A stretch of 64,000 bases of DNA. It comes from Rothia amarae. Its GTDB lineage: Bacteria; Actinomycetota; Actinomycetes; Actinomycetales; Micrococcaceae. The position numbers and the translations under genes were made by a program. Numbering within the stretch: the stretch's first letter is position 1; the number at the start of each line of letters is the position of its first letter. A model generated the notes under the pieces. The model was not told the DNA's origin. It was given only the letters and a program-made list of their open reading frames with translations, and ran no database searches. Below, piece by piece: positions 1-8,054 of this stretch. The stretch covers positions 1,860,001-1,924,000 of the forward strand of contig NZ_CP061538.1 in the NCBI RefSeq assembly GCF_014705945.2, in the 5' to 3' direction.

Positions 1-723
1 TTGGACAGCCACGTCAACGTTCTTATAAGGCAAAAGCCGGGAGACCACCAAGAAATAATCCCCGTCCTTCATGAATTCTTCCAGTTCAGGGAGGGGTTCT
101 ATGCCTTTTTCGCTGGGAATAGAAAAGGGTGGGAAAATAACTTCGGATTCCTTACCACCGTAAACAGCTTCTATACGTTGCTGAATGGTCGTTGAGTTAG
201 CCGCATATGGGCCAGCATGACGCGCAGCGCGTTGGTCCCAGAGAAGCAGAGCTGGCCGTAGGAAACGCAGAACAAAGCTCATGACTTTTCCCGTGTGATC
301 TCCTAAATACTGATCAGTAAGGTAGACCCAGCGTGCTGGTGAATGACAGTAAATGAAGGATTTCTCCGCAAAATTGAACCCGTGCGCCCAACCCGTTGAC
401 GATACAAGTGTTTTACGAGCAGGTACTTTCAAAAGGGAAGATGCTAATGGCAAAAGAGGTAGCGCTGCCCGATGGTTTTTACGAAAGAATTTGATGCGGT
501 TCAGGGGCGATACGACGATCTTAGCGTTCTTGAACTCGGGATAGGTTTTCTCGGGGTCGTAGAGGGTCGTATATATGGTCGCTTCAGGGAAAGCACGGTG
601 CATAGCAAGTACTACCCGCTCCGCTCCCCCACGCTGGGTGAGGTAGTCGTGAGCAATCGCAATTTCTTCAGTTGCTGCGGGGGGCGCCAAAAGGTTTTGA
701 AAGAAAATAAAGGGGGATGGCAT
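1..723 (-). CDS. Glycosyltransferase family 4 (WbaZ-like), partial at left edge
   Basis: Open minus-strand frame with no stop before the window edge, so only the N-terminal 241 residues are present. The start is ATG at 723, five bases after the stop of the upstream gene (729), so the two are co-transcribed. The N-terminal half is typical of GT-B mannosyl/rhamnosyltransferases: HDYLTQRGGAERV near residues 25-37, the segment YCHSPARWVYL near 128, and the start of the second Rossmann domain (FLVVSRLLPYKN) at the edge. It probably adds a sugar to a lipid-linked surface glycan on the cytoplasmic face. A run of six G (679-684) lies about 40 bases after the start codon. Family is clear; donor and acceptor are unknown. 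Confidence 0.85.
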   Translation of the reverse strand, partial: MPSPFIFFQNLLAPPAATEEIAIAHDYLTQRGGAERVVLAMHRAFPEATIYTTLYDPEKTYPEFKNAKIVVSPLNRIKFFRKNHRAALPLLPLASSLLKVPARKTLVSSTGWAHGFNFAEKSFIYCHSPARWVYLTDQYLGDHTGKVMSFVLRFLRPALLLWDQRAARHAGPYAANSTTIQQRIEAVYGGKESEVIFPPFSIPSEKGIEPLPELEEFMKDGDYFLVVSRLLPYKNVDVAVQ

Positions 724-728
724 GGGGA

Positions 729-1679
729 TTAGAAAACTTTCCGTGCTCGTGAGGGATATCTGATACCGGCATAAGCAGATGCTTCTACGAGTAGCGAAAT
801 AAGCTTTTCGGAGATTTTGTGCGGAAGGTTGTCCGCAATCTTATCGATGGTATTTCCGGCGATTTCAATATTTTTTTCGGTAGCAAGTTTTGCAACACTC
901 TTGACGGCGGTCCCCCAAATCCCTGCTGGGTCTAGGTTCTTCAGTACGTCGGTGCCGTGTTTTTCCACGAAGAGGGAACGAGCTGCGCCCGAGTGTAAGG
1001 CACGGGTAGCACGTGAGGCAGTTGTAGTCGCCGCGATATGGTGTTTCGTAGCGAGCTCAGGATCAATCAGAACCTTCACTCCAGTTTTGTGCATTAGATA
1101 GCCAAAATCGACATCTTCCCAACCATATAACCTGTATCGCTCATCATAACCACCGATCTTATTAAATATCTCTCTTGTTAGTGAAACATTGCCTGCCCAA
1201 AACATCCAAGAGTCCTGATCAGTACTTTGGTAAGCATCCTCGCGAAATTTTTTGTCTCTATAACGACCGTAAGCTCTTGCGTAAGGAGTCTCCGGATAGT
1301 TATTGAGATACAACCCAATAACTCCCACCTCGGAATTACATTTCTGATGATGAGAGATATGCTTCTCAATGTAATCGGGGCTGGGTTCGAGATCGTCGTC
1401 GCAACGAATCAGCACATGAGCATCTGCTGCCTGATGACCGGCGTTGAGGGCTTTGGAACGCCCCTGGTTCTCTTCAAAAACGATCGCTTCAATATTGAGA
1501 ACGCCGCGCTCTTTGTACTGTTGCACTACCTGGGCAGAGCCGTCAATATCACCATCGCACACCACAATGACCTGAAAGTCTTTTTCTGTCTGCTGCTCCA
1601 GCGCATCAAGCGGAAAATGTAGCTTGGCGGCTCCCCCCCGTGTGGGAATAATGACGGCAGCTTTATACAGAGTCATCAT
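729..1679 (-). CDS. Glycosyltransferase family 2 with GT7-like C-terminal domain
   Basis: A 316-residue GT-A enzyme. The N-terminus has the nucleotide-sugar fold (VIIPTRGG at residues 9-16, VIVVCDGDIDGSA near 37-49) and an RCDDD metal-binding motif near residue 91. The segment GGYDERYRLYGWEDVDFGY near 176-194 matches the galactosyltransferase C-terminal region, with the E-D pair likely catalytic. Two ATG codons (1679 and 1676) are possible starts. It sits 45 bp after the gene ending at 1725 and 5 bp before the next glycosyltransferase. A seven-G run on the coding strand (1633-1639) falls about 40 bases into the gene and could slip. Specificity cannot be read from sequence. Confidence 0.88.
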   Translation of the reverse strand: MMTLYKAAVIIPTRGGAAKLHFPLDALEQQTEKDFQVIVVCDGDIDGSAQVVQQYKERGVLNIEAIVFEENQGRSKALNAGHQAADAHVLIRCDDDLEPSPDYIEKHISHHQKCNSEVGVIGLYLNNYPETPYARAYGRYRDKKFREDAYQSTDQDSWMFWAGNVSLTREIFNKIGGYDERYRLYGWEDVDFGYLMHKTGVKVLIDPELATKHHIAATTTASRATRALHSGAARSLFVEKHGTDVLKNLDPAGIWGTAVKSVAKLATEKNIEIAGNTIDKIADNLPHKISEKLISLLVEASAYAGIRYPSRARKVF

Positions 1680-1724
1680 GTCTACTTTCGTTGGTCATCA
1701 ATTGAACAAGCTTTTTGGTTATTC

Positions 1725-2765
1725 TTAGAGAATTTCTAAGAGTAATTCACGAAGATGGGCCTTACCAGCCTCAGGCGAAAACTCTTCTTGCCAGCGCCAA
1801 TAACTGGAGTTAATGATTTTCTCTGTCTCTGCAGGATCATTTTCGAGTTGATCAGTGACTTCTAAAATTTTCTCCGCAAGACTATGAACATTGTTTCTTT
1901 CAAATATCCAGGGATAATCCTTCCCCACAACTTCTGGCAAAGCACCGGCGTCAGATACGAGTAATGGTTTACGACCACTCATGGCTTCAGCGGCTACTAG
2001 TCCAAATACTTCATCCCAGACCGAAGGAACAACAATTATGTCAACAATTTCATAAAATTTGGCAGGATTTGTTTTTCCAATCTGACTGCAATCTGCCCCT
2101 AAACTTGTGAGGGCTTTAGACACCACATTTCTTTCAGCGGCGTCAATAAAATCTGATTCACCTGCCACAATAAGTTGAAAGTGAAAGTTCGATTCCCTAT
2201 TCAAATGATAAATAGCATTTGCCAAGATATCCGTACCTTTTATAACTGAAGGGCGTCCAATAAATCCTATTTTCACAGGAGACGATACTTTTGATTTGCC
2301 AAGTTGCCCAGTAATTTCATCTACCCAATTATGAAAACTTCGTGTTTTTTTTACTACCTGAGATCCGAAATCGCTAGGTATAAGGGTTACCAATGCGTTT
2401 CTTTGGGCTGGTTTAACTAACCAACGAGACATACCTTGAGGCACTTGATGCAGATGCACAATTCGGTTCTGATGTCCTGCAGTAGCAAATGCGGGAACTA
2501 AACCATTGCACCACAAAAGTCCTTTACGCGAACGCTGATCCCAGATTCGAAGGTGGGCCATGTATTGCTTGCGCGTAGTGGCGGGAAGACAAACTACATC
2601 AAACCCTTCATCTGCTGCAGCTTCCACCACTTCTGAGGGAGAAGCAGGACCTACAATAGTGACCTCGTGTCCTAAAGAACGCAGCGCTCTGGCGATATTG
2701 AAAAGCATAACTTCGCCCCCGCCGATATCACCATTGTTTGTAGCAATATTTATTTCCTTTGGCAT
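1725..2765 (-). CDS. Glycosyltransferase family 4
   Basis: A 346-residue GT-B retaining glycosyltransferase. The N-terminal domain begins with a glycine-rich loop (GDIGGGEVMLFNIARAL, residues 12-28), the second domain opens at KIGFIGRPSVIKGTD near 166, and the donor-binding E-x7-E region appears as VWDEVFGLVAAEAMSGRKP near 250-268. It lacks membrane segments and should act at the inner membrane face. It starts three bases after the stop of the O-antigen-polymerase-like gene (2769), so both belong to one transcript of the glycan locus. The sugar transferred is unknown. Confidence 0.88.
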   Translation of the reverse strand: MPKEINIATNNGDIGGGEVMLFNIARALRSLGHEVTIVGPASPSEVVEAAADEGFDVVCLPATTRKQYMAHLRIWDQRSRKGLLWCNGLVPAFATAGHQNRIVHLHQVPQGMSRWLVKPAQRNALVTLIPSDFGSQVVKKTRSFHNWVDEITGQLGKSKVSSPVKIGFIGRPSVIKGTDILANAIYHLNRESNFHFQLIVAGESDFIDAAERNVVSKALTSLGADCSQIGKTNPAKFYEIVDIIVVPSVWDEVFGLVAAEAMSGRKPLLVSDAGALPEVVGKDYPWIFERNNVHSLAEKILEVTDQLENDPAETEKIINSSYWRWQEEFSPEAGKAHLRELLLEIL

Positions 2766-2768
2766 GGC

Positions 2769-3983
2769 TTAAATATTTACTCCCTGAGTATGCGTGGAAG
2801 GAGCAATCCTAAATTCATGACCGATCGTATTTGTCTTGGGACGACTACAGTAAAGTAATGCCAACCCCATGACAAGACCCCAGGGCATAGTAAGAAATAC
2901 CTCGCCCAGACGCCATCCACAAATCATGAGCAAGACGGTGGCGCCTTCTGCATACATCGACCGAGTTGATCGTGTCTGCTTCATCAAGAACGCAGCATAA
3001 ATAGTCGCCCCAACTATGAGAAGCAGATAAATCCAACCGCCTTCAATTATCAGAGTCCAAAAAGAATTGTGAAAGAAAAAGGTTCTATCCTCTACCTCCA
3101 CAAAAGCCTGTCCGAGTCCTAGACCATGCCACGGTGCAGCATCGATTTTAAGCTGAGAAGCGTGGTCAATACGGCTTCTCAGTAAATCGGTACCAGTACG
3201 ATCAGCGAAAGCTCCTGCCTGTGCAAAATTGGTTTCAAGAAAATCAACCAGTCGCACCATGAAAATTGCTAATAACGCCTTAAAAACAATGTTTAATCGT
3301 CTCGCTGTAAAAATCCATACAAGAGCCAGCCCAAATCCTGCAATAGATGTACGCGATCCTGTGAGCCATAAAATCCCCGTAAATATTATTACCGTCAGAA
3401 TCTTGTGCCAACGCTTGGACAAAACTGCTAACAGCAAAAGCCCTAACGTTGCATAATATAGTCCCGAGACATTCTTATCAGCTAGCCATCCCGTTAAGAA
3501 ACCAGGGTAATAGTCAGGAGCTATACCTAGATAATATGCTGGAACATTGATTAAAGAGCTGAGTGTCATTCCAAATATGAGTGATTTAAAATCGATTCGT
3601 CCATCGGCAATAAAAACTGCTACAAAGAAAACACCTAGGATACGAATTATGCGACGTAATATTTCTCCATTTGTCGATATTCCTAGAACAGCAGAATCAA
3701 AGGTAACCCATAGAAGCCCAAAAATCACAAGGAAAACAAAAAGAGCTATCTTAGGAACATCATTCTTAGGTCTTCTTAAGAAGCCAATGCCCGCAAGCAA
3801 AGTTCCTGCAAGAGTGGCCAAAGGCAAACCAGCTACAGAGTAGGTGAAGATTATCATTGTCATTCCCAGGAGGAAATCTACAATCACAATCTTGCCTGTA
3901 GAGTCAGCCAGGTCATGCAGTTCAGTAGAAGCACGCTCTTTCCAGGTGCGGTGCTGTTTCTCTTGTTGCGTCATCGCCGTCAT
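2769..3983 (-). CDS. O-antigen ligase/polymerase-like membrane protein (Wzy_C family)
   Basis: A 404-residue polytopic membrane protein with roughly ten hydrophobic segments after a charged cytoplasmic N-terminus of about 30 residues. The motif TGSRTSIAGFGLAL in the middle and FFFHNSFWTLIIEGGW near residue 285 match the Wzy_C/RfaL family, where conserved Arg and His act in glycan polymerisation or ligation outside the membrane. It overlaps the upstream glycosyltransferase by four bases (ATGA). It is the only polymerase/ligase candidate in the locus, so it is likely to polymerise repeat units or attach the finished glycan. Ligase versus polymerase cannot be decided from sequence. Confidence 0.8.
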   Translation of the reverse strand: MTAMTQQEKQHRTWKERASTELHDLADSTGKIVIVDFLLGMTMIIFTYSVAGLPLATLAGTLLAGIGFLRRPKNDVPKIALFVFLVIFGLLWVTFDSAVLGISTNGEILRRIIRILGVFFVAVFIADGRIDFKSLIFGMTLSSLINVPAYYLGIAPDYYPGFLTGWLADKNVSGLYYATLGLLLLAVLSKRWHKILTVIIFTGILWLTGSRTSIAGFGLALVWIFTARRLNIVFKALLAIFMVRLVDFLETNFAQAGAFADRTGTDLLRSRIDHASQLKIDAAPWHGLGLGQAFVEVEDRTFFFHNSFWTLIIEGGWIYLLLIVGATIYAAFLMKQTRSTRSMYAEGATVLLMICGWRLGEVFLTMPWGLVMGLALLYCSRPKTNTIGHEFRIAPSTHTQGVNI

Positions 3984-5104
3984 TTTTGCTTCTCCTTGCG
4001 ATAACTTTCAGCTATCTTGATCGCCATCTCCGTTGAACTGAGCCACTCAAATGATTTATGTCCAGGCTCATTCAGCTGTTGTTTAATTCTTTCTACTACA
4101 GCTTGTCGCAAATTCTCATGCCCTATTTCTGCAAGCGAGGGCACTAATTCGCTCTCCTCAAGAATTTCTGCGTTTCCACCGACGTCGGTTGCTACTATCT
4201 TCAGTCCGAGTGCCTTCGCATCCAACAGTGTGTACGAAAGGTTCTCCCAGACAGATAGTTGAACCAGTACATCCGCTCTGCTCATAGCCTCGGATGCATC
4301 TACAAAACCTGGAAAACGCACTGCATCCGAGATTCCTAGCCGCGCAGCTAACGCCTCCAGCCGAGCCAGTTCGGACCCCTCACCCGCTATTTCTAGGGTT
4401 GCTCCCCCCAATTCTTTGCGGAGTTCAGCAAACGCCTCAATCAAGACTTCTAACCCTTTCTCGGGTGCAAGACGAGCCAGCGAGAGAATATGAGGATTTT
4501 TCGACGTAACCCTACTTATATTCATTGCGGTCTGAGGAGCATCAACGCCATTGAAAATAACTTCAACATTGCGAGCGCCCCATTTGCGTTTCATTTGATC
4601 CTCGGTTGATTGGGATACCGCAATGGCATGATTGGTGAGCATCAAGCGCGCTCGATGAATGAGTTCCCTTCCGCGCGCTTTCAGGGGGCTGGAATGATAG
4701 ACAGCATCATTTCCTGCAATGCCGTGTTCAGTGGTAAAGAGAGCCGGAACGAATGTCTCTCGCTGCACGATACGCCGTAAACGTCTGCTGACTACCACTG
4801 CGCATGCAACGATATCGGCATAGGCAAGGTGAGAGTGGACGACGGCGGGACGCAGTTGCTCTATCTGTTGGTTGAGTATATTGAACGACTTGATAAAGCC
4901 TGCAGAAGTGCCAAATTCACCGCGAATAGCACTGTTCCCCAGCTCATCAAGTGTATTCGCTAGAGCACCGTCGGCCACAAGAACTTTAAGTTCATAACCG
5001 GGTAGCCCGGTGCGAGCAACATCCGTTGCGTGCCGGGCTACACCGCCAAATTCAGGAACCGGGATTGCCCACAGGGCTACCGGTAGTGAATTTTCTACAG
5101 CCAC
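3980..5104 (-). CDS. Glycosyltransferase family 4
   Basis: A 374-residue GT-B enzyme. The N-terminal acceptor domain carries VPEFGGVARHATDVAR (residues 16-31). HSHLAYADIVA (near 91) and FTTEHGIAGND follow. The second domain starts at ILSLARLAPEKGLEVLIEAF near 190, with a donor site at VWENLSYTLLDAKALGLKI where the usual E-x7-E appears as E-x7-D. The start ATG at 5104 lies inside the end of the NeuB fusion gene (stop at 5095), a 10-bp overlap, and the stop overlaps the next gene by 4 bp, so coupled translation is likely. No signal peptide. Substrate unknown, though the neighbours suggest an acceptor glycan carrying a nonulosonate. Confidence 0.88.
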   Translation of the reverse strand: MAVENSLPVALWAIPVPEFGGVARHATDVARTGLPGYELKVLVADGALANTLDELGNSAIRGEFGTSAGFIKSFNILNQQIEQLRPAVVHSHLAYADIVACAVVVSRRLRRIVQRETFVPALFTTEHGIAGNDAVYHSSPLKARGRELIHRARLMLTNHAIAVSQSTEDQMKRKWGARNVEVIFNGVDAPQTAMNISRVTSKNPHILSLARLAPEKGLEVLIEAFAELRKELGGATLEIAGEGSELARLEALAARLGISDAVRFPGFVDASEAMSRADVLVQLSVWENLSYTLLDAKALGLKIVATDVGGNAEILEESELVPSLAEIGHENLRQAVVERIKQQLNEPGHKSFEWLSSTEMAIKIAESYRKEKQK

Positions 5105-7338
5105 TTTTCCAACCGATCAAGCGCGGTAAAGAAACCTTCACCGTTATTGATGTGACCCTGCCAAATTTCAGGGATAAATGATGAAGTGGGGCTCAATTCG
5201 CGCAGTTGCTTACCCAGTGCAGCCCAGTCGACGTCACCTTCGCCAACCTGCACGCCTTCGCCATCCACACCAACGCCGTCGACCAGGTGAAGGTGGATGG
5301 TACGAGGTGCCAACAAATCAACGGCTTCAGAAAGGGGCATCTTCAGGGAGTTTGCGGCAAGCATGGTGTGGGAGATATCCAGGCACAAATCCACATCGTA
5401 CTTCTCGGCAAATTCTGCTGTATCCCGCGGGTCGAGGAAGAGGTTGTGGAACTGTTGACCGCCCATCAGCCAGGGGTAAGGAGGCAGGGTCTGTGCGGCG
5501 ATTCGAACACCTTGTGTGTTCAAGCGGGAGAGCGCTTCCCCAATACGGTCGTATTTTTCGGCACGTGCAGCGGGCGCAATATGTCCGTCTTTGGTGAAGC
5601 CCCCCATGGTCACCACCATGACCGGGTCATCGTCGAGAGTGAAGTACTTCTTCAAATCCCGGGTGATATCGATGGTGCGCTGAACCTCAGCAATTGAACG
5701 TTCCCAAATCTCTTTGTCGGCTGATGCCAAATCAACCAAGAAATCCCCAGCGAAAAGGTCTGGCAGATGGGTGGTGAAACTCATCGGCAGCTTCTCGTTA
5801 AAGACCTCATCAATATCAATCTCAAGGTCCTTGTAGGAGAAGTGGAATTCTAGGAAGTCCGGATTAGCCTCTTCAATCAGCGGCTTATAGTCATGGTAGC
5901 GAACAGGCAAGCCCCAGGGGCGGTCAAAGGTGAAGTCGCGGCGGGTGACCAAGTCATCTTTCAAATCACCTTCGTAGAAGAACGAACCGGCTTCTACTTC
6001 ACGTGCCATGGTGCGTCCCACCAACTGTGAAAGGTAGTTGGGTTGCAAGCCGCGACCGGGCGACTTAACCTCAACGTCGGCTTCAGTCACGACGTCGCCC
6101 TTCGCGATAGTGCGGGTAGCCACCAACGATTTAGCCAGGTTCACGCGGTTCATCAACTCACCGGTTGAAACTTCGCGCGGTGCAGAAGTACCAATGGCTT
6201 CTTCGATATCGCGAATTTGCGTGACCATCGCTTTGAACTCATCGGGAAGAAGCGAAACTGTGTGGTCGTTACCTTCCAGAGTCTTGTCTGTGGTGAAGTG
6301 TTTTTCAATGATTTTTGCCCCGCGTGCCACCGCAGCGAGGGGAACATGAAAACCGCGTTCATGGCCTGAATAGCCAACAAGGCATTGGCCGATTTCTGCC
6401 AAGCGGTCCATGTATGCCAGGTTGACGTCCTTAAACGGCGCGGGGTACGTGGACTGGCACTGGAGCAAAGCGTAAGAAGCGCCCTGATTTTGCAAGAGTT
6501 TGACCGACTCGCGGATTTCTTCTTCGCGGCTCATGCCGGTAGAGACCATCATAGGTAGTCCGCGCGAAGCGACGTCGCGAAGTAGCTCGTGGTTGGTGAG
6601 GTCAGCAGAGGCAATTTTCATGCCGGCAATGCCGTAGTCAACAAGAGCCTGAACTGATGGAGCGTCCCACGACGTGCACATGATATCCATGTTGTGCTGT
6701 TTGACGTGGTCAAACACTTCATACATCTGATCCACCGAGAAGCTGAAGCGGGAGAGCAAGTCGAGAGTATATTGAACGCCTAAATCTTCACCGGCTGACT
6801 TTGAGCCCTTCTGGCGGTAGAGGGCTTCCATGTCACGCAACTGGAATTTCACGGCGTCGGCGCCAGAAGCAACTGCTAGATCAACCAAACGCTTGGCGAA
6901 GTCGACGTCGCCCTGGTGGTTGTTGCCAATTTCAGCAATGATGAAGGACGGCTTGTCCTCCGCAATTTCGTGCTTACCAATGCGCAGAACGTTCTGCTCA
7001 TTCATGGCAATGGCAACGAGGTGGCCCCACTCGTCGATGAGAGGAAGATGGGAGATACCCTGCGCAAACTCACCGTTGAGAACAGCGGCATCGGTATCAA
7101 TCGGGTAGCTACGCACGTTCTTGTTCGCCACCTGAATAGCTGAGGTTTCCAAAGATTCTGCCGGATTTGCGATGAGCCAGCGGCGGAAGTCACCATCGGA
7201 AAGCGAACCCTGCAACATGCCCGATTCGTTCACTAAGAAAATTATGCGCTGCTGATTAGCGGAAATTTTCTGAAGAGCTGTAAGAACGGGGTCTTCTGAG
7301 AAAACGACGAAGGGGGTGGTATTGCGTTCAATAATCAT
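5095..7338 (-). CDS. NeuB-type nonulosonate synthase fused to CBS, SAF and sugar-isomerase-like TIM barrel domains
   Basis: A 747-residue fusion. Residues about 8-118 look like a CBS pair (LSDGDFRRWL; SHLPLIDEWGHLVAI). Residues about 130-375 are a NeuB barrel condensing a C6 sugar with phosphoenolpyruvate (FIIAEIGNNHQGD, KIASADLTNHELL, GYSGHERG, IEKHFTTDKTLEGNDHTVSL). Residues about 410-475 are an SAF/antifreeze-like domain (LVATRTIAKGDVV). Residues about 480-747 resemble sugar-phosphate isomerases/AP-endonuclease-2 barrels (LCLDISHTMLAAN, HLHLVDGVGVDGEG, PEIWQGH), with plausible metal ligands. NeuB alone is about 350 residues. The cytidylyltransferase lies five bases upstream. The product (sialic, legionaminic or pseudaminic type) is not determined; no NeuC- or NeuD-like gene is in the window. 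Confidence 0.85.
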   Translation of the reverse strand: MIIERNTTPFVVFSEDPVLTALQKISANQQRIIFLVNESGMLQGSLSDGDFRRWLIANPAESLETSAIQVANKNVRSYPIDTDAAVLNGEFAQGISHLPLIDEWGHLVAIAMNEQNVLRIGKHEIAEDKPSFIIAEIGNNHQGDVDFAKRLVDLAVASGADAVKFQLRDMEALYRQKGSKSAGEDLGVQYTLDLLSRFSFSVDQMYEVFDHVKQHNMDIMCTSWDAPSVQALVDYGIAGMKIASADLTNHELLRDVASRGLPMMVSTGMSREEEIRESVKLLQNQGASYALLQCQSTYPAPFKDVNLAYMDRLAEIGQCLVGYSGHERGFHVPLAAVARGAKIIEKHFTTDKTLEGNDHTVSLLPDEFKAMVTQIRDIEEAIGTSAPREVSTGELMNRVNLAKSLVATRTIAKGDVVTEADVEVKSPGRGLQPNYLSQLVGRTMAREVEAGSFFYEGDLKDDLVTRRDFTFDRPWGLPVRYHDYKPLIEEANPDFLEFHFSYKDLEIDIDEVFNEKLPMSFTTHLPDLFAGDFLVDLASADKEIWERSIAEVQRTIDITRDLKKYFTLDDDPVMVVTMGGFTKDGHIAPAARAEKYDRIGEALSRLNTQGVRIAAQTLPPYPWLMGGQQFHNLFLDPRDTAEFAEKYDVDLCLDISHTMLAANSLKMPLSEAVDLLAPRTIHLHLVDGVGVDGEGVQVGEGDVDWAALGKQLRELSPTSSFIPEIWQGHINNGEGFFTALDRLEKWL

Positions 7339-7343
7339 GGGGG

Positions 7344-8054
7344 TTAGTTCACGTTTTTCTGGATTTGTTCTAGCTGATGTTCTGCAAGGGAAAAGTCGAT
7401 GGGGGCATCGATGTCTACACCCTCAATATCTTCGAGCATGAAAAGTTCGATTTTTCCGGCAAGGCGGTTGTGGAATTTTTCGTAGATTTCAGTCTTGGTG
7501 ATGTACATGGATCCGTTTTCACGGTAACGGAAAGTTTCACGGGTGAGTTCTTGACGGCGGGGGCGTGCCATCACTTCGTATTGTGCTGTAGGCGGCTCAG
7601 TGGCAGCCCAGATAAAGGGGCCGATAGGGATAACACCGACCATCGAGTCGGAATCTGAGGCAGCAAACTGTCGCACCGCGCGTGCGAGAGTTCCTGGTAA
7701 CCGAACAGGGCTCGTTGCCTGCAAAAGCATAACGGCATCAGGCCGACGGCCCTCGTGACTCATGAATTCAATCGCGTGTTCGATAACCGGTTCAGTGGCA
7801 GTAGTATCTTCGGCAAGCTCAGCAGGGCGCATAAAGGGTACTTCTGCACCGTATTCGCGGGCAATATCCGCCAACTCTTTATCGTCCGTTGAGACAACGA
7901 CGTCCAGCTCAATTTCTGGTGCCAGCGCGGTCTTTGCGTCCAACGCCTGTTCAATCGTCCAAGCAACGAGCGGCTTGCCGGCAATCGGCTTGAGATTTTT
8001 GCGGGGAATTCCCTTAGAACCTCCGCGAACCGGTATAACGCAAAGAATGCGCAT
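7344..8054 (-). CDS. neuA: CMP-nonulosonate (acylneuraminate) cytidylyltransferase
   Basis: A 236-residue enzyme that should activate a nonulosonic acid with CTP to the CMP-sugar used by sialyl-type transferases. The nucleotide-binding motif IPVRGGSKGIPRKNL is at residues 7-21, LLQATSPVRLPG lies near 109, and ENGSMYITK is near 181, all hallmarks of the NeuA/LegF/PseF family. It has the family's usual length with no fused esterase domain. The ATG at 8054 shares one base with the TAA of the upstream gene (TAATG), and the NeuB fusion follows after five bases, making a tight biosynthetic unit. Which nonulosonate it uses is open; neuA is given as the family symbol. Confidence 0.88.
   Translation of the reverse strand: MRILCVIPVRGGSKGIPRKNLKPIAGKPLVAWTIEQALDAKTALAPEIELDVVVSTDDKELADIAREYGAEVPFMRPAELAEDTTATEPVIEHAIEFMSHEGRRPDAVMLLQATSPVRLPGTLARAVRQFAASDSDSMVGVIPIGPFIWAATEPPTAQYEVMARPRRQELTRETFRYRENGSMYITKTEIYEKFHNRLAGKIELFMLEDIEGVDIDAPIDFSLAEHQLEQIQKNVN

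Noticed and set aside
353-732. Plus-strand frames in the first 730 bases
   Set aside because: The minus strand encodes a continuous GT4 N-terminus running off the window edge, which explains this region.
1227-1622. 131-codon plus-strand frame opposite the GT2 gene at 729
   Set aside because: Antisense to conserved GT2 motifs; no independent support.
5206-5697. 163-codon plus-strand frame opposite the NeuB fusion
   Set aside because: Shadow of a gene with clear domains; overlapping frames in the same place are equally open, as expected from codon bias.
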